Source: Aquifex sp964425585 (GTDB lineage Bacteria > Aquificota > Aquificia > Aquificales > Aquificaceae). From it: a DNA stretch of 21,310 nucleotides. Numbering within the stretch: position 1 is the first letter of the stretch; every line of letters begins with the position of its first letter. This document shows, piece after piece, positions 7,037-14,571 of the stretch. The stretch lies in assembly GCA_964425585.1 (NCBI GenBank), contig CAYRMG010000020.1, positions 1 through 21,310 of the forward strand. The letters are read 5' to 3'. A program made the translations under genes and the position numbers. The notes beneath the pieces were generated by a model, which was not told the DNA's origin, made no database searches, and saw only the letters and a program-made list of their open reading frames with translations.

Positions 7037-8140
7037 TCAGTCGTAAACTATTCCACCGCTCAATAAATGTCCCAATAGTCCGGTCATATTGAGATAAACC
7101 TTATCAAACTCAAGTCTCCAGTAATCCCCTTCCTTCTCAAGCCTTCTTTCCTTTATCTGTATATGTTTTGAGGTTTTGGAAAGCAGTTCAAGGAGTGCAA
7201 GTGCATTTTCCTTTTTTCTGAACTTGCAACTGAAAGTCCTATAAACCTTATGCTCCTTTTGAAACTGTTCTATAGCGTCAAAAAGACCATCTATAAATGC
7301 TTTACCCAGTTCCTCATAAAGGTGTTCCGTTCTCTCAAGTCCTTCCTCAAGCATAAATAAAACGAGTCTCAGTATCCTATTCGTGTAATACTCGGGGGGA
7401 AGCTGGAGCATATTTTTCGCATTTAACTTTATATCCATAAGGTTTGCATAGCTCGTTATATACTTAGCCCTTTTGTTTCGTTCACTGTCTTCTTTAAAAA
7501 CAACTCCTTCCCTTCCCTCCTCATTAAACCTTTTCAAAATTTCTTTAATTTTTTTTATATCCTCCTCGGAGGAGGTAAATTTCCCGAGAATCTGAACATG
7601 GGGAAGATTGTATTTTTCTATTAGTTCCATTTTTTCTTCATGGCTGAGAAACTTGAGTTCGTTCTTTTTCATAAAATCAAAGACGAAAAGCTGAACATCT
7701 TCCTTTACAAAGGGAGGACTTTCCTCTATATAGGGATTTTCGGGCCCTGCCACTTCCGCACATATTACGAGGTCTGGATTTTCATCAAGTATGCGAAGGT
7801 CTATTAAGTCCGGAAGTCTGTCGGTTGTAAAGGGGCAGATAAAACCTCCCCTTGAAAGTGCGTAATAGTTATCTCCGTATTTAAATATCCTCGTGTTATA
7901 ACCGTCAACCTTTTCCTCAACCCAGAAAGGATGGTCAAACTGCTCTTTTAGCCCCGTCTCCAGCATAAATATCCTTCCGATATGGGGATATCCCCATACG
8001 ATGAAGTCTTTAAATATTACTGTTCCTCTCGGTATATCCTTATGGTCGTCGTTAAATCTCAGATACTCAAGCCCGAAAATCTCTTCACTTCTTACCCTCT
8101 TTTTCTTCAGAGCTTCCTTTACCGTCTTGGAATCTATCAC
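7037..8140 (-). CDS. ATP-dependent RNA ligase, Rnl3 (archaeal Pab1020/MthRnl) type
   Basis: This is a nucleotidyltransferase that adenylates an active-site lysine and seals RNA ends. Visible motifs, in order: motif I EEKVDGYN with nucleophile Lys77, motif Ia SRGGF (96-100), the acidic CAEVAGPENPY (127-137), motif III LFVFDF (151-156), motif IV EGVVFKED (211-218) and a motif V region MDIKLNAK with Lys238. The roughly 120-residue helical C-terminal part after motif V and the total length of 367 aa fit the homodimeric Rnl3 family known from archaea, whose members can circularise RNA. Related proteins have sometimes been labelled DNA ligase. The start is GTG at 8140, 19 bases after the purQ stop, with no clear ribosome site. 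The biological substrate is unknown. Confidence 0.85.
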   Translation of the reverse strand: MIDSKTVKEALKKKRVRSEEIFGLEYLRFNDDHKDIPRGTVIFKDFIVWGYPHIGRIFMLETGLKEQFDHPFWVEEKVDGYNTRIFKYGDNYYALSRGGFICPFTTDRLPDLIDLRILDENPDLVICAEVAGPENPYIEESPPFVKEDVQLFVFDFMKKNELKFLSHEEKMELIEKYNLPHVQILGKFTSSEEDIKKIKEILKRFNEEGREGVVFKEDSERNKRAKYITSYANLMDIKLNAKNMLQLPPEYYTNRILRLVLFMLEEGLERTEHLYEELGKAFIDGLFDAIEQFQKEHKVYRTFSCKFRKKENALALLELLSKTSKHIQIKERRLEKEGDYWRLEFDKVYLNMTGLLGHLLSGGIVYD

Positions 8141-8159
8141 TTTATTTAGGATAACACAA

Positions 8160-8843
8160 TCAGGACCTTATGAGTGAATACCAAAGCATCAGTCCATCGT
8201 GGGAACCGAGTATATCCTCGGAAGCCCTTTCGGGGTGAGGCATAAGACCGAAAACGTTTCCCTCCTTGTTCATAACCCCCGCTATATTTGAGACCGAACC
8301 GTTCGGATTTACATCGGGTGTTACGTTTCCCCTCTCGTCCGAATACCTCAGAAGGATTTGTCCCCTCTCTTCCAAAGTCCTAAGCTCTTCCTCGGGAACG
8401 TAATACCTTCCATCGTGGTGTGCTATGGGTATCTTGAGAACGTCCCCTTTATCAAGGGCTTTTGTGAAGGGAGTATTGTTATTTTCAACCCTAAGATAGA
8501 CCCACTTACATACAAAACGCATATTCAGATTCGGAAGAAGGGCCCCGGGAAGTAAATGAAGTTCCGTAAGAATCTGAAAGCCGTTGCATATACCGAGAAC
8601 GAACTTTCCCTTCTGGGCAAACTCGTAAACCGCTTCCGCAAGGGGTGTTCTTGCGGCCAATGCACCCGGTCTCAGATAATCGCCGAAGGAAAAACCCCCG
8701 GGCAAAATAACGCAGTCAAACCGCGATAGGTCTCTCTCTTCCCAGTAAACGAACTCAACCTCTTTCTCAAGGACATCCCTAATAACGTAATAGGTATCGT
8801 AATCACAATTAGAACCGGGAAATACACAAACTCCGAACTTCAT
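8160..8843 (-). CDS. purQ: Phosphoribosylformylglycinamidine synthase, glutaminase subunit PurQ
   Basis: This subunit supplies ammonia from glutamine to the PurL/PurS complex in step 4 of purine synthesis. It is a class I glutamine amidotransferase with the nucleophile Cys86 in LGICNGFQIL and the His203/Glu205 pair in MPHPERASED. It also has the family-specific VFPGSNCDYDT at the N-terminus and PGGFSFGDYLRPGA. The length of 227 aa is normal. purS and purL, its usual neighbours, are absent. The ATG at 8843 has no Shine-Dalgarno but has a perfect TATAAT 8 bases upstream, suggesting a leaderless or nearly leaderless transcript. It is the first gene of the minus-strand operon that continues with the RNA ligase, moaD, gcvH and gcvPA. 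Confidence 0.95.
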   Translation of the reverse strand: MKFGVCVFPGSNCDYDTYYVIRDVLEKEVEFVYWEERDLSRFDCVILPGGFSFGDYLRPGALAARTPLAEAVYEFAQKGKFVLGICNGFQILTELHLLPGALLPNLNMRFVCKWVYLRVENNNTPFTKALDKGDVLKIPIAHHDGRYYVPEEELRTLEERGQILLRYSDERGNVTPDVNPNGSVSNIAGVMNKEGNVFGLMPHPERASEDILGSHDGLMLWYSLIRS

Positions 8844-8851
8844 TAAGCATA

Positions 8852-8857
8852 ATTATA
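8852..8857 (-). promoter_or_regulatory. -10 box (TATAAT) for purQ
   Basis: A perfect TATAAT on the minus strand, with 8 bases between its end and the purQ ATG. The expected start site falls at or within 2-3 bases of the ATG. No strong -35 is seen at 16-18 bases; a TTGTCA lies at 25 bases, which is too far. Confidence 0.45.
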
Positions 8858-8881
8858 TGGGAAAACGAAAAGAGAAAATTG

Positions 8882-8909
8882 ATGACAATTCACTAAAAAA
8901 ATATATAAT
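8882..8909 (+). promoter_or_regulatory. Sigma-70-type promoter for the DUF5335-like gene
   Basis: The -35 ATGACA (8882-8887, five of six matches to consensus) and the -10 TATAAT (8904-8909, perfect) are separated by 16 bases. The start site would be near 8916, giving a leader of about 27 bases that contains the strong ribosome site. It overlaps the divergent purQ promoter region. Confidence 0.6.
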
Positions 8910-8927
8910 TAATATTGAAAAGCTATT

Positions 8928-8935
8928 AAGGAGGT
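8928..8935 (+). promoter_or_regulatory. Shine-Dalgarno AAGGAGGT that fixes the start at 8943
   Basis: A full-length ribosome site 7 bases before ATG 8943. A GTG at 8934 in the same frame overlaps this site, so it cannot be the start. Confidence 0.75.
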
Positions 8936-8942
8936 GGGAAAT

Positions 8943-9278
8943 ATGGGGTCTGTAAAGCTTCCCAGAGAAGAGTGGGAAAAATACTTTGATAATGTATCAA
9001 AGAACCTTCCCGCTGTTGAAGCCCAACTTGAGGTTGTCAGCAAAGACGTAGGAGACCAGATGGAGGTTGAATACTCTCCGCTTCTCGGACTGGCTTATGA
9101 CCCGAAAGATGATGTATTTGAAATTCAATTCAAGGAAACCCACGACCACTTAATTCATCACCCTCAGGAGATTTACGTAATAGAAGAAGACGGAAAAATG
9201 ACCTCCCTTGAGATAATTGATAAAGAAGGAACGAAGTATATACTGAGAATAAAACCCGCGATACCTTTACCCGGTTAA
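8943..9278 (+). CDS. DUF5335-like small protein of unknown function
   Basis: A 111-aa soluble acidic protein, MGSVKLPREEWEKYFDNVSK and onward. The start LPREEWxxYFD, the middle VGDQMEVEYSPLLGLAYDPKDD and the end HPQEIYVIEEDGKMTSLEIIDKEG match my memory of the DUF5335 family pattern. No signal peptide, membrane helix, metal-binding Cys or catalytic motif is visible. It is a single-gene unit with its own promoter and strong ribosome site, divergent from purQ, and its last 12 bases overlap the end of the convergent murG. Its good expression signals suggest an abundant product. The function is unknown. Confidence 0.8.
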   Translation: MGSVKLPREEWEKYFDNVSKNLPAVEAQLEVVSKDVGDQMEVEYSPLLGLAYDPKDDVFEIQFKETHDHLIHHPQEIYVIEEDGKMTSLEIIDKEGTKYILRIKPAIPLPG

Positions 9279-10289
9279 TACATCAAATATCTTTTTTTCC
9301 GCATCTTCCCTGTAGAAACCCTTTATTCCTTTTTTGAACTTTTCATAATCCGAAAGGATCTTTTCAAGAAGTTTGAGAATCATTCTTTCGTTTGCCTTCT
9401 CCTGCCTCAGAACAATTCCTCCCCCCATTTCCTCTATTTCCTTTGCATTAAAAAACTGATGGTCGTCCGCTGCGTAAGGATAGGGGATAAAGATAGAAGG
9501 TATGGCGTGATAAGAAAGCTCCGTTATCGTTCCCGCTCCTGCACGGCTTATCGCAAGGTCACTTGCGGAGTAGATGCGTGCCATGTCCAGTGAAAAAGGA
9601 AGAACTTTCACACCCTTTAAACCCTTGAATCGTTCATAATGGTTTTTTCCCGTAATCAGGATAACCTGAAGCTCTTTCGGAAGAATATTTATAAGTTTGC
9701 CCGTAAGCTCGTTCAGAAATAAAGCCCCCTGAGAGCCACCGAATACGAGGAGCGTTTTCTTTTCGGGATTCAATCCGAGTTCTGTTTTCGCATCTTTATA
9801 CCTTCTTTTTACCTCTTTTCTTAAAGGAATGCCCGTTTTTATAGCATTTTTGAAGTATTTTCTCGTATACTCAAAAGTTATAAAAATTTCCTCCGCCTTT
9901 TTTGAAAGAAACCTGTTCGTCTTACTCGGAACGGAGTTCTGCTCGTGGATAAAAAGTTTCTTTCTTCTCAATACGGTATGAATACCTAAAGGAAGGGATG
10001 CATATCCTCCGAAAATCAGCGAAGAAAAATCACCCTTCAGTTCTTTATAAAGCTCTTTTTGGGCTTTAAAAATACCGTATAAAGCTTTTATTCGTTCCTT
10101 CTGACTTACTCCCCTCAAGGGGTAAATCTCAAAAAAAAGAGAAGGAACACCTATAATCTCCCTCAATCTGTATTCAATACCCCTTTTTGCACCTATGAAG
10201 AGGATTTCTTTCTTCCTTTTTGCATACTCTATGAAGGCAAGGGCGGGGAAAAAGTGTCCTCCCGTTCCTCCTCCGGATACCGCAATCAT
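9267..10289 (-). CDS. murG: UDP-GlcNAc:undecaprenyl-PP-MurNAc-pentapeptide GlcNAc transferase MurG
   Basis: This enzyme makes lipid II, the last cytoplasmic step of peptidoglycan precursor synthesis, at the inner face of the membrane. It is a GT-B glycosyltransferase with GGGTGGH (6-12) binding the lipid substrate, FIHEQNSVPSKTNR (113-126), the hinge-region GGSQGA (184-189), and the UDP-GlcNAc-site segments SRAGAGTITEL and PYPYAADDHQFFNAKEI. The length of 340 aa is typical. The start at 10289 is only 24 bases from the divergent purE ATG, and only a weak AAGAAG precedes it. It is monocistronic here, away from the mur/fts cluster where it usually lies. Confidence 0.95.
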   Translation of the reverse strand: MIAVSGGGTGGHFFPALAFIEYAKRKKEILFIGAKRGIEYRLREIIGVPSLFFEIYPLRGVSQKERIKALYGIFKAQKELYKELKGDFSSLIFGGYASLPLGIHTVLRRKKLFIHEQNSVPSKTNRFLSKKAEEIFITFEYTRKYFKNAIKTGIPLRKEVKRRYKDAKTELGLNPEKKTLLVFGGSQGALFLNELTGKLINILPKELQVILITGKNHYERFKGLKGVKVLPFSLDMARIYSASDLAISRAGAGTITELSYHAIPSIFIPYPYAADDHQFFNAKEIEEMGGGIVLRQEKANERMILKLLEKILSDYEKFKKGIKGFYREDAEKKIFDVLTG

Positions 10290-10313
10290 CTTCTTATTTT
10301 AAACTTGTTTATT

Positions 10314-10817
10314 ATGCAGCCGCTTGTCGGCATAATAATGGGGAGCATCTCCGACTGGGAGTATATGAGGGGAGCTCACGAAACCTTGGAGGAATTCGGT
10401 GTTCCCCATGAGGTTAAAGTGGTTTCCGCCCACAGAACTCCCGAGAAGATGTATGAGTATGCAAAAACTGCAAGAGAAAGGGGAATTGAGGTAATCATAG
10501 CCGGGGCGGGGGGAGCAGCACACCTTCCGGGAATGACCGCATCAATGACAACACTGCCCGTAATAGGTGTTCCCATACCGACAAAGCATTTAGGGGGGAT
10601 TGATTCCCTTTACTCTATAGTTCAGATGCCCGCAGGCATTCCCGTTGCCACGGTTGCAATAGGAAACGCGAAAAACGCCGCCCTTCTTGCTGTGAGAATT
10701 CTCTCAATAAAGTATCCCGAATATGCGAAAAAGCTGGAAGACTACGAAAAATCTCTAAAAGAAAAGGTTGATAAAATGAACGAGGAGCTGAGAAAGGAGG
10801 TGGAAAATGGAATATGA
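10314..10817 (+). CDS. purE: N5-carboxyaminoimidazole ribonucleotide mutase (class I PurE)
   Basis: This enzyme rearranges N5-CAIR to CAIR in purine synthesis. Motifs: MGSISD (9-14) phosphate binding, SAHRTPE (38-44) with catalytic His40, AGAGGAAHLPGM (63-74), and GIPVATVAIGNAKNAALLA near the end. These fit the class I (bacterial, PurK-dependent) form. The size is 167 aa. An earlier in-frame GTG at 10254 lies inside the divergent murG and would add 20 unrelated residues, so the ATG at 10314 is the start. No clear ribosome site precedes it. It overlaps ahcY by 11 bases. purK is not in the window. Confidence 0.95.
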   Translation: MQPLVGIIMGSISDWEYMRGAHETLEEFGVPHEVKVVSAHRTPEKMYEYAKTARERGIEVIIAGAGGAAHLPGMTASMTTLPVIGVPIPTKHLGGIDSLYSIVQMPAGIPVATVAIGNAKNAALLAVRILSIKYPEYAKKLEDYEKSLKEKVDKMNEELRKEVENGI

Positions 10818-12063
10818 CGTTAAGGATTTGTCCCTTGCGGAAGAGGGATTAAAGCGTATTGAGTGGGCTGAAATGGATATGCCCGTTTTGAGACAGATAA
10901 GGGAACGGTTTACAAGGGAAAAGCCTTTGGAAGGAAAAAGGATTTCCGCATGCTTGCACGTTACAACCGAAACAGCAAACCTCGTCAGAACGTTGAAGGA
11001 AGGAGGAGCGGAGGTATATCTTACCGCTTCAAATCCCCTCTCAACCCAAGATGACGTTGCCGCAGCACTTGTTAAATACTTCGGAATTCCCGTATTCGCC
11101 ATAAGAGGGGAAGACAGGGAAACATATTACAAACACCTTAAGGCCGTTATAGAAAAAAAGCCGGATATTGTTATAGATGACGGAGCAGACCTCATATCAA
11201 CACTCCACAAGGAATATCCCGAACTTGCCCGAAACGTGATAGGGGGTATGGAAGAAACGACAACGGGCGTTATAAGACTTAGGGCTATGGCCGAGCAGGG
11301 TGTTCTCAAGTTTCCGATAATAGCCGTTAATGATGCATATACAAAGCATATGTTTGACAACAGATACGGAACGGGACAATCAACTATAGACGGAATACTT
11401 AGGGCAACAAATAGACTTATAGCCGGTTCTTACTTTGTTGTTGCGGGATACGGGTGGTGCGGTAAAGGCGTAGCCCAGAGAGCAAAGGGTATGGGTGCGA
11501 TAGTTATAGTTACGGAAGTTGACCCTATAAAAGCCCTTGAAGCACGCATGGACGGATTTTTGGTTATGCCTATGATAGAAGCGGCAAAACTCGGTGATTT
11601 CTTTGTAACAGTTACGGGAAATATACACGTTATAAGAAAGGAACATTTTGAAGTTATGAAGGACGGAGCGATAATCGCAAACAGCGGACACTTTAACGTT
11701 GAGATAGACATACCCGCACTGGAAGAAATGGCTGTAGAAAAAAGGGAAATAAGAAAAAACGTGACAGAATACAGACTAAAGGACGGAAGAAGGATTTATC
11801 TTCTTGCGGAAGGAAGGCTCGTAAACCTGGCTGCAGCGGAAGGGCATCCGGCATCGGTTATGGATATGTCATTCTCAAACCAAGCCCTCAGTGCGGAGTA
11901 TATAGTAAAAAACGGAAGCAAGCTTGAGAAGAAAGTTTACAGGGTTCCGAGGGAAATAGACGAAGAGGTTGCAAGGCTAAAACTAAAGGCACTGAACATA
12001 AAAATAGACGAACTTACGGAAGAACAAAAAAGGTATTTAAGCTCCTGGGAAATGGGAACGTAG
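10807..12063 (+). CDS. ahcY: S-adenosylhomocysteine hydrolase
   Basis: This enzyme hydrolyses SAH to adenosine and homocysteine using bound NAD, closing the methylation cycle. Motifs: HVTTETANL (51-59), SNPLSTQDDVAAAL (75-88), DDGAD (124-128), EETTTGV (149-155), VNDAYTKHMFDNRYGTGQS (174-192), the NAD-binding GYGWCGKG (214-221), NSGHFNVEID and GRLVNLAAAEGHPASVMD. At 418 aa it is the compact thermophilic/archaeal-type enzyme. Its C-terminus lacks the YRY ending of the eukaryotic form. The ribosome site AAAGGAGGT lies 5 bases before the ATG and inside purE, so the two are co-transcribed. The stop is 1 base from the stop of the convergent fliF. Confidence 0.96.
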   Translation: MEYDVKDLSLAEEGLKRIEWAEMDMPVLRQIRERFTREKPLEGKRISACLHVTTETANLVRTLKEGGAEVYLTASNPLSTQDDVAAALVKYFGIPVFAIRGEDRETYYKHLKAVIEKKPDIVIDDGADLISTLHKEYPELARNVIGGMEETTTGVIRLRAMAEQGVLKFPIIAVNDAYTKHMFDNRYGTGQSTIDGILRATNRLIAGSYFVVAGYGWCGKGVAQRAKGMGAIVIVTEVDPIKALEARMDGFLVMPMIEAAKLGDFFVTVTGNIHVIRKEHFEVMKDGAIIANSGHFNVEIDIPALEEMAVEKREIRKNVTEYRLKDGRRIYLLAEGRLVNLAAAEGHPASVMDMSFSNQALSAEYIVKNGSKLEKKVYRVPREIDEEVARLKLKALNIKIDELTEEQKRYLSSWEMGT

Positions 12064-12064
12064 T

Positions 12065-13531
12065 TTATCGTTCCTTTAACCACTTTTTTATAACGAGGGC
12101 AACCTTTTCCGGTTCCTTCTTTGCAATTTCCACAAGCTCCTCGTAAGGACTTTTCTTTCTTACTTCTTCAACGGTGGGAATTCCCGGTGCGGGTGCGGGA
12201 ACCGGTGTCGGTGCTTTTCTTTTGAGAAGTCTAAATAAGCCGTAAGCTATAAGTAAGAGCATTACCAGAGCAATTCCGCCGACGATGAGATAAACGGATT
12301 GTGGAACCTCGGACTTTCTTTCCACCGTAGGAGCTTTAGCAAAGGGGAGGGAAATAACCGTAATTACATCTCCCCTTTTTGAGTCAAGTCCTGCGGAAGC
12401 CGCTATTAGTTTTTTGAGGTCTTCAACGTTAACATCAAGGTTTTTATCCACTATCACTCCTACGCTTATCCTCTTTACCTTTATGGTGTTGTCTTCAAAG
12501 TATATTTCCCTTTTACTGACTTCGTAATTGGTTATGCTTTCCTTTCTCTCGGTTATAATCTGTTCCTGATTTCCCGCCCCCCTTGCGGGAGGAACATTCG
12601 CCTGTGTTCCCGGAATACCTTGGGGTTGTATTCTTGCGGAACGTTCCTTTTTCTTTTGTTCGCTTACAACGGCTACGAGATCCGGATCGTAAAGCTCCTC
12701 TCTCTTTTTCATGGAAGAAAAATCAAGCTCCGCGGATACGTTTACCCTTGCCTTCCCGTATCCCAGCACGCTCTCAAGAGTTCTCTGTATCTTCCTCTCA
12801 AGACTTCGTTCAAACTCCCTTTTTATCTTCAACTGGAGAGTTTGTATCCTTCCGTTTTCCTCATCAAGGAAAGCGGTCAAGTCCCTTCCTTTATCGTCTA
12901 TTACGACAACCTGTGAGGGTTTGAGCTTATCAACGCTTCCCGCTACAAGGTTTCTTATCGCTTTCACCTGCTCAGGAGAAAGTTCACATCCCGGCTTTAG
13001 CTCAACAAACACGGAAGCTTTAGCCTCTCCTTCTTCCCTTATAAAAAGGCTCCTTTCCGGGAGAACTATGTGAACCCTTGCGTAATCAATACACTCAAGA
13101 CTCATTATAGTTTTCGCAAGCTCACCCTCTATTGCCCTTTTGAAGTTAACAAGCTGTTGAAAGCGAGAAAGTGCTATCCCGCTTTTGTCAAACACTTCAT
13201 AACCTACTATTCCCCTCTTAGGAATTCCTTTCGCCGCCAGTTTCAGCCTGAGCTCCCTCGCTATGCTCTCGGGAACGTAAATAGTTCTTCCATCAGGGGA
13301 AATCTTGTAGTTAATACCCTGTTTATCAAGCTCCGTTATAATGCTGTTCAGGTCTTCCGGGGATAGCCCCGTGTATAAAACCGTATAGTTTTCCTGGGAA
13401 AGATAGATAATCGCAAGGGCTCCGAGGGATAGAATCATTAAAGGAATACCGACCGCCAGAGCTTTTTGAAGGGGGGAAAGGGACTCAAATCTTTCCTTGA
13501 GAAGGTTTATATACTCCCTTAGTTTTTCCAT
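12065..13531 (-). CDS. fliF: Flagellar MS-ring protein FliF
   Basis: FliF forms the MS ring in the inner membrane, the base on which the rotor, export gate and rod assemble. TM1 lies at about residues 23-44 and TM2 at about 412-434, with a large periplasmic region between. Typical segments are YTVLYTGLSPEDLNSIITELDKQGI, YEVFDKSGIALSRFQQLVNFKRAIEGELAKTI, ARVHIVLPERSLF and ITNYEVSKREIY. The cytoplasmic tail ends ELVEIAKKEPEKVALVIKKWL, the FliG-binding helices. At 488 aa it is shorter than the usual 530-570. A Pro/Ala-rich linker follows TM2. It starts 1 base after fliE. fliG, normally next, is missing, and the convergent ahcY ends 1 base away. Confidence 0.95.
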   Translation of the reverse strand: MEKLREYINLLKERFESLSPLQKALAVGIPLMILSLGALAIIYLSQENYTVLYTGLSPEDLNSIITELDKQGINYKISPDGRTIYVPESIARELRLKLAAKGIPKRGIVGYEVFDKSGIALSRFQQLVNFKRAIEGELAKTIMSLECIDYARVHIVLPERSLFIREEGEAKASVFVELKPGCELSPEQVKAIRNLVAGSVDKLKPSQVVVIDDKGRDLTAFLDEENGRIQTLQLKIKREFERSLERKIQRTLESVLGYGKARVNVSAELDFSSMKKREELYDPDLVAVVSEQKKKERSARIQPQGIPGTQANVPPARGAGNQEQIITERKESITNYEVSKREIYFEDNTIKVKRISVGVIVDKNLDVNVEDLKKLIAASAGLDSKRGDVITVISLPFAKAPTVERKSEVPQSVYLIVGGIALVMLLLIAYGLFRLLKRKAPTPVPAPAPGIPTVEEVRKKSPYEELVEIAKKEPEKVALVIKKWLKER

Positions 13532-13532
13532 T

Positions 13533-13811
13533 TTAGACCTGCATATTTATTAAATCCCTATAGGCTTCAAGGAGCTTATTTCTCACTTCTATAAGTAAGT
13601 TCAGCGCTACTTTTGCTTTTTCCGACTCAATAACTATCTCGTGAAGGGGAATATCTTCCCCTTGAAGAACCCTTTCCTTAATGCTTTTATACCTTAGTTG
13701 TTTTTCGTTCACCCATTCAATAAACTCTTTAAAATCCTGAACTATATCACTTCTTTCAAATTCTTTTCTTTTAAAAAGTTCGGGTATTGAACCGAGTTTA
13801 CTTACTTCCAT
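13533..13811 (-). CDS. fliE: Flagellar hook-basal body adaptor FliE
   Basis: FliE links the MS ring to the proximal rod and is exported through the flagellar type III apparatus. The protein is 92 aa. The C-terminal half matches the family: GEDIPLHEIVIESEKAKVALNLLIEVRNKLLEAYRDLINMQV, including the typical AYxxxxxMQV ending. The position between flgC and fliF is the standard gene order. It overlaps flgC by 10 bases and ends 1 base before fliF. GAGAGGA lies upstream as a ribosome site. Confidence 0.92.
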   Translation of the reverse strand: MEVSKLGSIPELFKRKEFERSDIVQDFKEFIEWVNEKQLRYKSIKERVLQGEDIPLHEIVIESEKAKVALNLLIEVRNKLLEAYRDLINMQV

Positions 13812-14197
13812 GACTCAAAAGTCCTCTCAAAGATATCCCTTGTAATTGTAAAAGCCTTAAGATTAGCCTCGTAACTTCTTACCGCAGTAATCATATCAAC
13901 CATTTCCTTAACGGGTTCTATATCGGGAAGCCTTACGTATCCCCTTTGATCCGCATTCGGGTTATCGGGGTCGTATATAAGTTTAAATCCCGGAATCTCC
14001 CTGATCTCTTTAACCTTTACATAAACCTCGGTCGGACTTTCCTCAACCGCCTCAAATACGGGGACAAGCCTCTGAAAAGGTGTCCCGTCACTTTTAAAAG
14101 ATTCATAGTTCGCAAGATTAGAAGCTATGGTATTCATTCTTATTCTTTGTGCATACATACCCGAAGCGCTTATATCAAGAGCCTTAAATATATCCAT
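13802..14197 (-). CDS. flgC: Flagellar proximal rod protein FlgC
   Basis: A structural subunit of the proximal rod. The N-terminus MDIFKALDISASGMYAQRIR with NTIASNLANYES is the flagellar rod/hook signature. The C-terminal MVDMITAVRSYEANLKAFTITRDIFERTFE forms the paired coiled coil. The size is 131 aa. A GTG one codon earlier (14200) is possible, but the ATG at 14197 overlaps the flgB stop as TGATG and has GGGAGG about 9 bases upstream. Confidence 0.94.
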   Translation of the reverse strand: MDIFKALDISASGMYAQRIRMNTIASNLANYESFKSDGTPFQRLVPVFEAVEESPTEVYVKVKEIREIPGFKLIYDPDNPNADQRGYVRLPDIEPVKEMVDMITAVRSYEANLKAFTITRDIFERTFESWK

Positions 14198-14571
14198 CAC
14201 TCAGCCCTCCCTTTTATAACCCTGTTAAGACCCTTTAGGCTACCCGTTGCAAACTTAAGATAAGTTTCATAAGCCAGTCTGTTTTTTACGAGTTCCGAAA
14301 GTTCCCTTTCAATGCTTACGTTGTTCCTATCGTTTCCTACAAGCCCGCTTTTAATTTCAATAAGTTTTGTTTCAAACTTCGGATAATTCGTTATGTGTTT
14401 TTTTCTCGTTGTTTTCAAAATAATTTTTGGCTTTTCAACCTTGAAAATCAAGTCCCTCCTTTTGTAATTTGGAGTATCCGCATTCGCTATATTCCCCAAA
14501 ATTACCTTATGCCTTTCCCACGTATAGTTCAGGTATGGTTTTAGTTTTTCCGCACCAGAAAATATGTCCAT
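14197..14571 (-). CDS. flgB: Flagellar proximal rod protein FlgB
   Basis: A structural subunit of the proximal rod, exported by the flagellar type III system. Family features: VILGNIANADTPNYKRRDL (the rod-protein ANxxTPxYK signature) and the C-terminal helix ELSELVKNRLAYETYLKFATGSLKGLNRVIKG. At 124 aa it is slightly shorter than E. coli FlgB (138). Its ATG directly abuts the stop of the upstream TPR gene, with GGTGGG as ribosome site, which argues for one operon. Confidence 0.93.
   Translation of the reverse strand: MDIFSGAEKLKPYLNYTWERHKVILGNIANADTPNYKRRDLIFKVEKPKIILKTTRKKHITNYPKFETKLIEIKSGLVGNDRNNVSIERELSELVKNRLAYETYLKFATGSLKGLNRVIKGRAE

Noticed and set aside
9292..9298. Run of seven T after the DUF5335-like gene as an intrinsic terminator
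   Set aside because: No GC-rich stem precedes it, and the run lies in murG, where it encodes lysines on the other strand.
10318..10330. Hairpin GCCG-CTTGT-CGGC at the beginning of purE as a regulatory structure
   Set aside because: The stem has only 4 base pairs and lies within the coding sequence; too weak to claim.
12583..13073. Overlapping open frames on the plus strand across fliF
   Set aside because: Several frames are open only because fliF codons lack the relevant stops; the peptides look random and fliF is certain.
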